The notes: generated from the sequence alone by a model not told the origin. DNA of 32,086 bases from Casp-actino8 sp945862545 (GCA_945862545.1 CAMAYS010000008.1:1-32086), one strand, 5' to 3'. Counted from the first letter of the stretch, positions 8,671-16,736 are shown. A program made the numbers and translations.

Positions 8671-9756
8671 TTACTTCAACAAACTCAGCGAGTCGTGATC
8701 GAGACATAGATGTCCGTATTGCGTGGCCATCGTCACGAAAAGATCATCCCCGCGTTCAGTGCGCGCCGCCATTGAGGTAGCCAAGACAGTAATAATCAGA
8801 CCCCATAAGGCTCCGAAGCGATAATCCCGCCAACAGGTTGCCTCGTCATAAGTCACACCCGCAGCGTTCAATTTGGAACGATACGAATCCACAAGTTGTT
8901 GTTCGACCTCACGTCGCCGTTCGGGCGAAAAACTTCCTGCGATCATGTAGGCAACGTCAACCATGCCGAGACCCTCATTGGCAGTTTGCCAGTCGACAAC
9001 GACCAATGGTGGAGCATCTGGACTCCGAGCGAACAAAAAGTTATCCGGACGAAAATCATAATGAGCCACCGTCAATGGACTTCCCGAGCCGAGCGCCCAT
9101 GCACCGACCATCGGGGCAAAGTCTTCAATCACTTGACGGATGGGTAACTCAAGACGCGAACCCAAGCGCTCAATAAAGGCAGGCAACAAGAGACCGTAAA
9201 TCATTGCTAACTGCATCGAACGTTCTTCGGGGGTGGAAGGGTTGGCCCCCGATTGGGCCAGCGTCGGATCGCCCCAGCGCGGAGCATGCAAGAGAACAGC
9301 TTGATCAATCGCTAACTCTGCTTCAGCCATTGTGAGACCAACGAACTGATCACCTTGCTCGGAGCCTGAAAGATCCTCCATGATCAAGCAGAACTCTTGG
9401 GCTTCAAGATTGAGTGCCGCGTGATAACACTTCGGCGCACGGATCTTTACTGTGTCGGCAATACGGGTGTAAAAGTTGTGCTCAGTGACGTAGGCACTTC
9501 CTCCAAAACCAGTCGCCCGCGCAGTTGCATCAAACGAAGGAAACTTGCCCATCAACGTTGATGGACGGCCACTCGGATCATCCCACGTCAGGCTGAAGCG
9601 GGCGTTGCAACCTGTTTGCCCAGTACCGACGAAACCCTCAAATGTGCACTGAGTAATGGTCGCCTCACCCCGCACCCCCGAAGCCTCTAAAGCCTGGTTC
9701 ATCCACGCAGCATCGATGGTCGTTGGGTCACTACGAATATCAAGAATTTCCCCCAC
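8671..9756 (-). CDS. Phosphotransferase-fold kinase (aminoglycoside phosphotransferase/choline kinase-like)
   Basis: 361 residues. The catalytic loop HYDFRPDN is at residues 232-239 (family HxDxxxxN) and the metal-binding Asp is at VVVDWQ (Asp255). The N-lobe ends in the hinge-like segment FCLIMEDLSG near residues 122-131. These are marks of the APH/choline-kinase fold, specifically the branch often found next to acyl-CoA dehydrogenases and monooxygenases in actinobacteria. The phosphorylated substrate is unknown; a small hydroxylated molecule made or used by the adjacent monooxygenase is possible but only inferred from neighbourhood. Nothing indicates real antibiotic resistance. The GTG start at 9756 has TACGGT exactly 6 bases upstream, supporting a leaderless start. 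The BVMO gene follows by 23 bases. Confidence 0.85.
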   Translation of the reverse strand: MGEILDIRSDPTTIDAAWMNQALEASGVRGEATITQCTFEGFVGTGQTGCNARFSLTWDDPSGRPSTLMGKFPSFDATARATGFGGSAYVTEHNFYTRIADTVKIRAPKCYHAALNLEAQEFCLIMEDLSGSEQGDQFVGLTMAEAELAIDQAVLLHAPRWGDPTLAQSGANPSTPEERSMQLAMIYGLLLPAFIERLGSRLELPIRQVIEDFAPMVGAWALGSGSPLTVAHYDFRPDNFLFARSPDAPPLVVVDWQTANEGLGMVDVAYMIAGSFSPERRREVEQQLVDSYRSKLNAAGVTYDEATCWRDYRFGALWGLIITVLATSMAARTERGDDLFVTMATQYGHLCLDHDSLSLLK

Positions 9757-9762
9757 ATGACA

Positions 9763-9788
9763 ACCGTAGACGCAAAACTCTCTAGCCT
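9763..9788. promoter_or_regulatory. Overlapping divergent leaderless promoters (kinase-like gene / luciferase-like gene)
   Basis: Minus-strand TACGGT (9763-9768) lies 6 bases before the GTG at 9756. Plus-strand TAGCCT (9783-9788) lies 7 bases before the GTG at 9796. The boxes are 14 bases apart, so each gene's -35 region would coincide with the other's -10. Confidence 0.5.
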
Positions 9789-9795
9789 CCTAATG

Positions 9796-10683
9796 GTGAG
9801 TCTTGTATCAGGAATTCGAGTCGGTGTTCAATTACCCGAGGTGGAGCGTGAGGTCCGTTGGCCGGAATATGTCGCCATGGCGCAGGCCGCTGAAGCGGTC
9901 GGATTTGATTCCATGTGGGCTGGCGATCACCTCATCTATCGTGACGCTGGGCAACCAGAGCGCGGTCCATGGGCGGCGTGGACGCTGCTATCGGCGTTGG
10001 CCAGTGTGACAACCACGATTGAACTCGGACCCCTCGTCGCCTGCCTCGGTTTTCATCCCCCGGCCGTCATTGCCAAGATGGCAGCCAGTGTTGATGAGGT
10101 CAGTAATGGACGTTTAATTCTCGGTGTCGGTGCGGGGTGGAACCAACCAGAGTTCACGGCTTTTGATATTCCCTTTGATCGGCGAGGCGCGCGATTCGAA
10201 GAAACCTTCAAGATCGTTCAGACATTGACATCGGGTGAGCGATGCACATTTCTTGGTGACTTCAACCAAGTGCACGATGCAGTCCTTCTGCCAACGCCAT
10301 TGCGTTCAATACCGCTGATGATCGGTTCGATCGGTGAGCGAGTCCTGCGCGCAGCATTGCCCAAGGTGCAGTGGTGGAACACATGGTTTGATTGGTACGC
10401 CAATAATGCCGATGGCTTCAATACCCTCAATCAGCGCATTTCAAAAATCGCCACCGAAGTTGGACGTGACGACAAGACATTATTGCGGAGCGCATGCCTG
10501 CTTGTCGTGACAGAAAGTTCAGCGGGTGAACGACCAGTCCCCACCGATTACCATTCCGCCACACTCGGTAATGTGCGCCAACAGATCATTGAGTTGCGAG
10601 ACGCAGGCGCTGATGAAGTGATCCTGGTGTCTGATCCGATCAACGAATGGTCAATTCGAACTTTGGCTGAAGTTCTCCGCTGA
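9796..10683 (+). CDS. Luciferase-like monooxygenase, probably F420-dependent
   Basis: About 295 residues. The start of the conserved region (RVGVQLPEVEREVRWPEY), the barrel segment FDSMWAGDHLIY, the strand LGPLVACLGFHPPAVIAKMAAS and GRLILGVGAGWNQPEFTAF are typical of F420-dependent LLM-class oxidoreductases of actinobacteria. These enzymes move hydride between reduced F420 and a carbon substrate, or use reduced flavin. The start is uncertain. An ATG at 9757 overlaps the divergent promoter; an ATG at 9793 and a GTG at 9796 are closer to the conserved region. I chose GTG because a TAGCCT box lies 7 bases before it. It converges with the split-barrel gene with 7 bases between stops. Confidence 0.88.
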   Translation: MSLVSGIRVGVQLPEVEREVRWPEYVAMAQAAEAVGFDSMWAGDHLIYRDAGQPERGPWAAWTLLSALASVTTTIELGPLVACLGFHPPAVIAKMAASVDEVSNGRLILGVGAGWNQPEFTAFDIPFDRRGARFEETFKIVQTLTSGERCTFLGDFNQVHDAVLLPTPLRSIPLMIGSIGERVLRAALPKVQWWNTWFDWYANNADGFNTLNQRISKIATEVGRDDKTLLRSACLLVVTESSAGERPVPTDYHSATLGNVRQQIIELRDAGADEVILVSDPINEWSIRTLAEVLR

Positions 10684-10690
10684 ACAACGA

Positions 10691-11035
10691 CTACGCAGGT
10701 CTGTGCAAGACCGCATTCGTCACGGTCACGATGATCGCTTCGCCATCAACCACGGCGACCCCATCGGCGACGACCGAATATCGAGCATGTTCATGGGTAT
10801 ATTTCTCATCACATGGCGCCCACGTCAGGGTGACTAGTTGATTGCTGACAACGTTAGCTAGAGGCGTGCGTCCTGTTTTCTCAAAACGCAGCGTCGCTCC
10901 GTTGATCGTTGGTCGCAATGCCACGACATGCGAACGCTCACCATTGTGAGTCACGAGATACACGAACTCTCTGCCGAGAAGATGTTCTGATAACGCATCG
11001 GGAACAATCTTGACGCTCAACGGTGACTGCCCCAC
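10691..11035 (-). CDS. Pyridoxamine-phosphate-oxidase-like split-barrel flavoprotein
   Basis: About 114 residues with the compact beta-barrel pattern of the PNPOx-like (FMN/F420 split barrel) superfamily: LGREFVYLVTHNGERSHVVALRP, then GRTPLANVVSNQLVTLTW, then YSVVADGVAVVDGEAIIVTVTNAV. The cofactor and substrate are not evident. It overlaps the end of the nitroreductase gene upstream, so the two are probably translated together. The start is undecided: TTG at 11044, GTG at 11035, or TTG at 11020. The last would form a TTGA overlap with the nitroreductase stop and has GGGG about 9 bases upstream. I give the GTG as a compromise. A partner role with the nitroreductase is inferred from coupling only. 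Confidence 0.68.
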   Translation of the reverse strand: MGQSPLSVKIVPDALSEHLLGREFVYLVTHNGERSHVVALRPTINGATLRFEKTGRTPLANVVSNQLVTLTWAPCDEKYTHEHARYSVVADGVAVVDGEAIIVTVTNAVLHRPA

Positions 11036-11676
11036 GAATCCCAATGGGTCATAGCGTCTGACGGCAAACGATGTGCCGGCTTAAAATCTTCACCCGTGTA
11101 ATAGGCCACGGGGAACAATACGGTTTGAGTCCAATCATCAGGAATGCCCAACAATTCTGAAATCGCTTGTTCTTGGAATAGATGAATCGTTGTCCATGCA
11201 GTTCCCAGTCCGCGCGAACGCAACGCCAACATGAAGCTCCATGCCGCAGGGAGGATCGACCCATATGTGCTGGCCTGAGCAATCACCATCGGCACCGACT
11301 CGACTCGGCCACGCACGCAGGCGATCACAAAGACTGGCACTTGCTCAAGAATCTCGCCGAGGTAACCAGCTGACTCCATCACCTTGGGCATCACATGTTC
11401 ACGCGGATCACCCGGCTCAAGAGGTGGCGGATATCCCGAGCCCGCCATCATTTCTCCACCACTGCGATATGCGTCGGCGATGAATTTCTTTTTTGCTCGA
11501 TCAGTAATCACCACGAAGGCCCAGTTCTGTGCATTGGTTCCCGTTGGGGCTTGCATGGCGATATCAATGCAGTCCGCGATCACTTGTGGCTCAACCTCAC
11601 GGGTAAGGTCGAGTCGCTTACGGACTGACCGAGTAGTTGTGAGCAGTTTGTCGGTGGCGATGTGATCAATGGTCAT
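11017..11676 (-). CDS. Nitroreductase-family FMN oxidoreductase
   Basis: 219 residues. The N-terminal FMN phosphate-binding segment TRSVRKRLD (residues about 15-23) and MQAPTGTNAQNWAFVVI (about 41-57) are typical of the nitroreductase fold. GLGTAWTTIHLF and the C-terminal LFPVAYYTGEDFKPAHRLP complete it. Such enzymes use FMN and NAD(P)H to reduce nitro groups, quinones or enones, or to dehydrogenate substrates; the native substrate is unknown. The ATG at 11676 has TAATCT exactly 6 bases upstream, so a leaderless transcript is likely. The downstream split-barrel gene overlaps its 3' end. The peroxiredoxin gene is divergent, 151 bases away. Confidence 0.88.
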   Translation of the reverse strand: MTIDHIATDKLLTTTRSVRKRLDLTREVEPQVIADCIDIAMQAPTGTNAQNWAFVVITDRAKKKFIADAYRSGGEMMAGSGYPPPLEPGDPREHVMPKVMESAGYLGEILEQVPVFVIACVRGRVESVPMVIAQASTYGSILPAAWSFMLALRSRGLGTAWTTIHLFQEQAISELLGIPDDWTQTVLFPVAYYTGEDFKPAHRLPSDAMTHWDSWGSHR

Positions 11677-11682
11677 ATGTGG

Positions 11683-11688
11683 AGATTA
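11683..11688 (-). promoter_or_regulatory. -10-like box of nitroreductase gene (leaderless)
   Basis: TAATCT on the minus strand, six bases before the ATG at 11676. There is no Shine-Dalgarno between box and start. Confidence 0.55.
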
Positions 11689-11737
11689 GGTCAGCGGCTA
11701 ACAACGAGGCGCAGCGACTGCCTACCTTCACCAAACC

Positions 11738-11819
11738 TAATACCCGAGTGGTTTTGTCGGGATTAGCACCTAGGCTCGGGGATGGAGTGTGTTCGGTCCG
11801 CCGAACCTTGATCTAGGAG
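11738..11819 (+). promoter_or_regulatory. Peroxiredoxin control region: palindrome, -10 box, leader hairpin and RBS
   Basis: An imperfect inverted repeat, TAATACCCGA (11738-11747) and TCGGGATTA (11757-11765), lies just upstream of a candidate -10, TAGGCT (11771-11776), in the position of an operator. In the leader, GTTCGG-TCCG-CCGAAC (11791-11806) forms a 6-bp hairpin. AGGAG (11815-11819) precedes the ATG at 11828 by 8 bases. Unlike most neighbours, this gene therefore has a leader and a strong ribosome binding site. Control by an oxidative-stress regulator is plausible but not shown. Confidence 0.45.
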
Positions 11820-11827
11820 AAAACAAA

Positions 11828-12463
11828 ATGACCGTTCGCCTCGGAGACGTAGCCCCCGATTTCACCGCCGACACCACCCAAGGAACAATCAGTTTCCATG
11901 AATGGCTCGGCGATTCATGGGGCGTGCTTTTCAGCCACCCCAAAGACTTCACCCCCGTATGCACCACCGAGCTCGGTTATGTGGCCAAGATCAAGCCCGA
12001 ATTCGACAAGCGCAATGTCAAGGTCATCGGACTATCGGTTGACTCAGTTGAAAGCCACATCAAGTGGGAAGGCGACATAGGCGAAACTCAAGGCACACCC
12101 GTGAACTTCCCAATGATCGGCGACACCGATCGCAAAGTTGCTGATCTCTACGACATGATCCACCCCAACGCCAACGACACGATGACCGTGCGCAGTGTGT
12201 TCGTGATTGGTGCCGACAAAAAGATCAAGTTGACCATCACCTACCCCGCTTCGACGGGTCGTAACTTTGATGAGATCCTGCGCGTCATTGACTCGTTGCA
12301 GTTAACCGCCAAGTACAAAGTCGCAACTCCAGCCAACTGGACTGATGGCGGCGATGTGATCATCGGTGCAGCAGTCAGTGATGACGAAGCAAAAACATTA
12401 TTCCCACAAGGTTGGAAGACCGTCAAGCCATACCTGCGAGTTCTGGCCCAGCCAAAGAACTAG
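11828..12463 (+). CDS. 1-Cys peroxiredoxin (Prx6-type)
   Basis: 211 residues. The peroxidatic Cys45 sits in the motif FTPVCTTELG. I find no other cysteine in the protein, so it is a 1-Cys enzyme. The long C-terminal extension (PANWTDGGDVIIGAAVSDDEAKTLFP) is typical of the Prx6 branch. It reduces hydrogen and alkyl peroxides in the cytoplasm and needs an external thiol or similar reductant. The ATG at 11828 is fixed by AGGAG 8 bases upstream; the longer reading at 11789 runs through the leader hairpin. The stop directly adjoins the stop of the convergent adenylyltransferase gene, with no base between. Confidence 0.95.
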   Translation: MTVRLGDVAPDFTADTTQGTISFHEWLGDSWGVLFSHPKDFTPVCTTELGYVAKIKPEFDKRNVKVIGLSVDSVESHIKWEGDIGETQGTPVNFPMIGDTDRKVADLYDMIHPNANDTMTVRSVFVIGADKKIKLTITYPASTGRNFDEILRVIDSLQLTAKYKVATPANWTDGGDVIIGAAVSDDEAKTLFPQGWKTVKPYLRVLAQPKN

Positions 12464-12961
12464 TTACATATTCAGCCAGTTTCGTTCGACCCAGTCGCGT
12501 ACCTGTGGAGCCAAAAGCTCAAGGTGAGTGGCTGGGTCGTTGCGTATCAGCGTGGCACTAATCGGCACATGCGCCCTCTCAGGGTCACAGATCAGAGGCT
12601 GTGCCCCGAGACGTCGTGCCAACTCGGCAATATAAAAATCGCTGGAGACCACAACGTCTGGTCCCTTTGCAGACGGTCCGGATGTGATGGGCCATTTCGA
12701 CTGTAGAAGTTCAATCCACCGCGCCCACAAGTCTTGATCATCCCAATCGTTGTGCAAATCGTGCTCCACCTGCACGACGTGGGCCGCAGGATGTAACTCT
12801 TGTAACCATTGTGCCCGAAGATGCCCAGGGACAGCCTCACCTTGTTTGGTATTGACGAAAACGACGACCTCAGTGCATCGTTGCTGGGCCCACTCAATCA
12901 TGTAGGAGTGCCCAAGATGAGGTGGGTCGAAACGCCCAATGATCAATCCACTGTGATGCAC
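12464..12961 (-). CDS. NadR-type nicotinamide-nucleotide adenylyltransferase domain protein
   Basis: 165 residues. The nucleotidyltransferase motif GRFDPPHLGHSYMIEWA (residues about 9-25, family HxGH) and the late motif ISATLIR (family ISxTxxR) are clear. This matches the NMN adenylyltransferase domain of NadR, which joins NMN and ATP to make NAD. The DNA-binding and ribosylnicotinamide kinase domains of full NadR are missing, so this is a stand-alone enzyme, probably for NAD salvage. Related nucleotide substrates cannot be excluded. The GTG start at 12961 has TAGGGT exactly 6 bases upstream (leaderless). It is divergent from the ABC exporter operon. Confidence 0.88.
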   Translation of the reverse strand: MHHSGLIIGRFDPPHLGHSYMIEWAQQRCTEVVVFVNTKQGEAVPGHLRAQWLQELHPAAHVVQVEHDLHNDWDDQDLWARWIELLQSKWPITSGPSAKGPDVVVSSDFYIAELARRLGAQPLICDPERAHVPISATLIRNDPATHLELLAPQVRDWVERNWLNM

Positions 12962-12967
12962 GAAATC

Positions 12968-13011
12968 ACCCTAGGACCAGTGCAGGTTCTGAGTAAAACC
13001 ACAGGCAGAAT
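12968..13011. promoter_or_regulatory. Divergent leaderless promoters (adenylyltransferase / ABC exporter)
   Basis: Minus-strand TAGGGT (12968-12973) lies 6 bases before the GTG at 12961. Plus-strand CAGAAT (13006-13011), a one-base variant of TANNNT, lies 6 bases before the ATG at 13018. Confidence 0.45.
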
Positions 13012-13017
13012 ATGTAT

Positions 13018-13758
13018 ATGACGCAAGTTGCCTCCCACCCCGCTGCTGCAGCCCTCAACGCCTCAAAGATTTATGGCAAAGACGACAGTGAGGTACGGGC
13101 CCTCGACGACGTCACTGTGGACTTCCAACTCGGCCACTTCACTGCCATCATGGGTCCTTCGGGTTCCGGGAAGAGCACCCTGATGCATTGTCTGGCCGGT
13201 CTTGATTCGCTCACCAGTGGGCGCGTTTGCATTGGTGATACAGACCTCGCACAACTTGATGATAAGCAACTGACAACTCTGCGGCGCGAAAAGGTTGGCT
13301 TCATATTTCAGGCTTACAACTTGATTCCGACACTGACAGCTCTCGAAAACATCACCCTGCCGATGGATCTCGGGGGTCTCAAACCCGAACAGGAATGGCT
13401 CGACACGGTCATTGACGCCATGAATCTGCGGAATCGTCTGAGCCATCGCCCGAGCGAACTTTCAGGTGGACAACAGCAACGTGTCGCAGTTGCCCGCGCA
13501 CTTGCAAGCCGACCACAAATCATTTTCGCTGACGAACCAACTGGCAACTTGGATAGCAAAACCGGAGCCGAAATTCTCTCGTTTATGAAACATGCAGTCA
13601 CTGATTTACACCAGACAATTGTCATGGTGACTCATGATCCATTGGCGGCAGCGTACGCGGACCGCGTTGTCTTTCTCGCCGATGGACGGGTTGTGGATGA
13701 ACTTTCACAACCGACTTCGGCACAAGTCCTAGACCGCATGAAGCGTCTCGGAAACTAA
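13018..13758 (+). CDS. ABC exporter ATP-binding protein (MacB/LolD-like)
   Basis: 246 residues. Walker A GPSGSGKST is at about residues 46-54, Q-loop GFIFQAYNL near 94-102, signature LSGGQQQRVAVARAL at 148-162, Walker B IIFADEPTGNLD at 168-179, and H-loop VTHD near 204-207. The NLIPTLTALENI segment after the Q-loop is typical of the LolD/MacB/FtsE group. It powers the FtsX-type permease encoded one base after its stop codon. An ATG at 13012 would add two residues; the 13018 ATG has CAGAAT exactly 6 bases upstream. The complex probably exports or extracts a lipid-like, peptide or antibiotic substrate, which cannot be identified. Confidence 0.95.
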   Translation: MTQVASHPAAAALNASKIYGKDDSEVRALDDVTVDFQLGHFTAIMGPSGSGKSTLMHCLAGLDSLTSGRVCIGDTDLAQLDDKQLTTLRREKVGFIFQAYNLIPTLTALENITLPMDLGGLKPEQEWLDTVIDAMNLRNRLSHRPSELSGGQQQRVAVARALASRPQIIFADEPTGNLDSKTGAEILSFMKHAVTDLHQTIVMVTHDPLAAAYADRVVFLADGRVVDELSQPTSAQVLDRMKRLGN

Positions 13759-13759
13759 A

Positions 13760-16324
13760 ATGGTTTCACCTGTCGTTCGACTGACCGCACGCGGCGTTAT
13801 GGCGCGAAAGTTCCGTATTCTGTTGACAACTTTGGCTGTCGTGAGCGGTGTGGCATTTGTGTCAGGCGCTTTTGTCCTCACCGACAGCGTGAAATCCGCG
13901 ATTGATAATTTGTTTGAAGAGTTACGTGGCGATATTGATCTTGAAGTGCGAACCACAATCGCCTTTGGCAATGAGGCCCGAGGAGAACGTGATCCCGTCC
14001 CACTTTCCCTTTTGCCAGAAATCTCCAAGATTGAAGGGGTGCGACTTGTTGAAGCAAACCTCAGACGGTCTGCAACAATCATCAAAGCCGATGGTGAACC
14101 ACTTCAAGTTTCTGGTCCAGCCTTTGGTATTGCATGGGATGGACCCGATGGTCTCGACGGGCGAACTTTGATCGCTGGTACGGCACCGACGGGACCCAAA
14201 GACGTCGCCATTGACAAGGGTTCTGCCAAACGCGCTGGCTACGAGATTGGTGACATCGTCACAATTGTCGGTCCAACAGGAACAGATCAGTTCACTCTTG
14301 TCGGGCTCACAGGTACTGGTAATACCAACGGAGGTGGAGGCGCAAGTATCAGCGCGTTCAATCCCAACACAGCCAATGACTTCCTTGATGCTCAAGATCA
14401 AGCAGACAGTTTATTGATCGGTGTCCTTCCTGGTTTTTCACTGAGTGATGTTCAGGCATCCATCGAAGAAATATTGCCAGAGTCAATCGAAGTGATCACT
14501 GGGGTGCAAGCGGCCAAAGAAATTTCTGGCTCAATCAACGATGTCATTGACATTTTCGGCAAGGTTTTACTTGGCTTCGCAGCAATCTCACTATTCGTCA
14601 GTGCCTTTTTAATCTTCAACACATTTGCCATCATCGTCAGTCAAAGACTTCGCGAACTTGCGCTGATGCGTGCTGTCGGCGCCAGTACTCAACAAATTCG
14701 TGCCATGATTATCGGCGAAGGTCTGATCATCGGCATTATCGCCACTGGACTCGGAATTCTCGGTGGGCTAGGAGTCGCCCAAGGCATCACGGCGCTCTTC
14801 AACGCTGCCGGAGCAGCCTTCCCCACCGCCGGTTTGACATTGTCATTGCGCACGATTTTGGTTTCCGTGTTTATTGGTATCGGCGTGACAGTCACGGCCG
14901 CAATCGTGCCCGCTATTCGTGCAAGTCGTATTCCACCCGTGGCTGCGATGCGACCCGAACTTGGCTTCTCTGCCCTGCAACGTAGTAAGCGACTCGTCGT
15001 GGGCCTCACCACTCTGCTTGTCGGCATCGCCCTTTTCAGTATCGGATTATTCGTGCAACCTGGGGGCACAATCGTCACCCTCGGGAGTTCTGCAATCGGT
15101 GCAGTCATGTTATTCCTCGGCGTTGCCAGCCTGTCCACGACGATCGCCGCTCCTGCGAGTCGCCTCATCAGTCGAATTCTGCCTGTGCCTTTTCGACCCA
15201 TGACACGCTCGGTTCCTGGTCGCCTTGCCAGCCGGAATGCACAGCGCACACCGCGCCGCACTGCTTCCACGGCCTCTGCGCTGATGGTCGGACTGGCCTT
15301 GGTCAGCACCGTTTCGGTGGTCGCTGCCTCGGTGAAGAAATCGTTCACCGAGCAATTGCAGTCTTCAGTCACGGCAGATTTTTTCATTACCAACCTGAGC
15401 TTTCAAGGGTTGCCAGTGGCCTTTGCCGAACGCCTAGATGCGCTGGATGAATTGGGTTCGGTCAGTCCTTTTCGAGCCACGCGCGCTCTCGTGAACGGTG
15501 AGGAAAAACAAATCGGCGCCGTCAAGCCTGAAATGGGTGACATCGTTGATGTGGGTGTCATCGAAGGAAGCATTGAATCACTGGCTGAGGGAAAGCTCTT
15601 GTTGCACAAAGACCCAGCGCGCGACCTCGGTCTCGGAATTGGCGATTCTCTTGACATCACCTGGCAAAATGGCACGACTGCAACGCTCATCATCGGTGGC
15701 ATTTACACCGAAGCCGCCGTTGCGGGAAACTGGTTGATCGGTCTCGAGACTCTCAGCCAAGCCTCCAAGGCCCCACCTGTCGATTTCTTCATCGGTGCCA
15801 AAATCGCTGATGGAGTGAGTGTTGAAGATGCCCGAGCCGCTGTGGAGAAAGTCGCCAAAGATTTTCCAAGTGCTGAGGTGCAAGATCAGTCTGAGTTTCA
15901 AAAATCACAAGAAGACCAACTGAACCAGTTATTAGCGATCGTTTATGGGCTTTTGATATTCGCAATTTTGATTGCCGTACTGGGGATCGCCAACACCATG
16001 GCCCTATCGGTCTACGAACGCACGCGTGAATTTGGTTTACTCAGAGCGGTCGGGATGAGTAAGCGACATCTCAAACGATCCGTACGTTGGGAAGCGATTA
16101 TCGTGTCTGTCTTCGGTGCCACACTCGGGGTCGTTGTCGGTATTCCACTTGGAGTTTCTGTCGCCATGGCGTTACCCGATTCATTTGTTACTACGACTCA
16201 GATTCCGGTCAATACCATTGTGGCTATTTTGCTGGCCTCAATCGTTGTCGGCATCGTGGCGGCAATCTTTCCAGCTCGCAGAGCGGCCAAACTTGATGTA
16301 CTTGCCGCCATCGCAACGCAATAG
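13760..16324 (+). CDS. ABC exporter permease with two FtsX domains
   Basis: 854 residues. TM1 is near residues 20-42, followed by an extracellular domain to about 265. The first FtsX block of three helices covers about 270-390 (with RELALMRAVGASTQQIRAMI). Two to three further helices lie near 415-525. A second extracellular domain runs to about 725, and the last FtsX block about 728-854 (with REFGLLRAVGMSKRHLKRSV). This duplicated layout is common in actinobacterial MacB/LolE-like exporters, where the extracellular domains move cargo without transport through a channel. The ATG is one base after the ATPase stop, so translation is coupled. Its stop TAG forms part of the AGGAG site of the next gene. 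Confidence 0.94.
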   Translation: MVSPVVRLTARGVMARKFRILLTTLAVVSGVAFVSGAFVLTDSVKSAIDNLFEELRGDIDLEVRTTIAFGNEARGERDPVPLSLLPEISKIEGVRLVEANLRRSATIIKADGEPLQVSGPAFGIAWDGPDGLDGRTLIAGTAPTGPKDVAIDKGSAKRAGYEIGDIVTIVGPTGTDQFTLVGLTGTGNTNGGGGASISAFNPNTANDFLDAQDQADSLLIGVLPGFSLSDVQASIEEILPESIEVITGVQAAKEISGSINDVIDIFGKVLLGFAAISLFVSAFLIFNTFAIIVSQRLRELALMRAVGASTQQIRAMIIGEGLIIGIIATGLGILGGLGVAQGITALFNAAGAAFPTAGLTLSLRTILVSVFIGIGVTVTAAIVPAIRASRIPPVAAMRPELGFSALQRSKRLVVGLTTLLVGIALFSIGLFVQPGGTIVTLGSSAIGAVMLFLGVASLSTTIAAPASRLISRILPVPFRPMTRSVPGRLASRNAQRTPRRTASTASALMVGLALVSTVSVVAASVKKSFTEQLQSSVTADFFITNLSFQGLPVAFAERLDALDELGSVSPFRATRALVNGEEKQIGAVKPEMGDIVDVGVIEGSIESLAEGKLLLHKDPARDLGLGIGDSLDITWQNGTTATLIIGGIYTEAAVAGNWLIGLETLSQASKAPPVDFFIGAKIADGVSVEDARAAVEKVAKDFPSAEVQDQSEFQKSQEDQLNQLLAIVYGLLIFAILIAVLGIANTMALSVYERTREFGLLRAVGMSKRHLKRSVRWEAIIVSVFGATLGVVVGIPLGVSVAMALPDSFVTTTQIPVNTIVAILLASIVVGIVAAIFPARRAAKLDVLAAIATQ

Positions 16325-16336
16325 GAGATACGGATA

Positions 16337-16723
16337 ATGCACAACCCAATCTTGTTCTCCGATGACATGGCGCAGTTCTTGCAAGAGAACCATCTCGCCA
16401 CTTTGACAACGATGCGTGGCGATGGTTCCCCTCATGTAGTGCCCGTAGGTTTTTCTGTTGACATACCCGCGGGAATTGTACGAATCATCACTTTTTCAGG
16501 ATCTGTCAAGACCCGCAATGCCGCACGCGGTGGACGGGCCGTCGTTAGCCAGGTAGATCGTGGACGTTGGCTCACTCTTGAGGGCGTAGTGCGTTTAGCG
16601 ACCGACTCTGATTCTGTAGCACTCGCGGTCGAGGGTTACGCCCGTCGATATCGCCAACCTAAAGAACGCGCTGACCGGGTAGCGATTGAAATCACCGTTG
16701 ACAAGATCATGGGAAACGCCTAA
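16337..16723 (+). CDS. F420/FMN-dependent split-barrel oxidoreductase (PPOX class)
   Basis: 128 residues of the pyridoxamine-phosphate-oxidase-like fold: FLQENHLATLTTMRGDGSPHVVPVGF at the start, then VRIITFSGSVKTRNAARGGRAVVSQVD and RWLTLEGVVRLATDSDSV. This resembles the actinobacterial Rv1155/F420-dependent biliverdin-reductase group. It probably reduces a small molecule with reduced F420 or FMN. AGGAG (16323-16327, overlapping the permease stop) sits 9 bases before the ATG, so it is the third gene of the exporter operon. A functional link with the exporter is not obvious. It converges on the Nei-like gene with 13 bases between stops. Confidence 0.85.
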   Translation: MHNPILFSDDMAQFLQENHLATLTTMRGDGSPHVVPVGFSVDIPAGIVRIITFSGSVKTRNAARGGRAVVSQVDRGRWLTLEGVVRLATDSDSVALAVEGYARRYRQPKERADRVAIEITVDKIMGNA

Positions 16724-16736
16724 AGCCGTTTATTGA

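Noticed and set aside
8671..9756. Antibiotic-resistance (aminoglycoside phosphotransferase) gene
   Set aside because: Only the general kinase fold is shared; neighbourhood with a monooxygenase points to metabolism.
12591..12602. Third copy of the AGATCAGAGGC-like repeat inside the adenylyltransferase gene
   Set aside because: Only about 10 bases match the repeat at 1656; expected by chance in 32 kb and lies in coding sequence.
14689..15393. Long open frame (234 codons) antisense to the FtsX-type permease
   Set aside because: It is a shadow frame rich in Arg, Pro and Thr with no motif, lying fully inside a clear membrane-protein gene.
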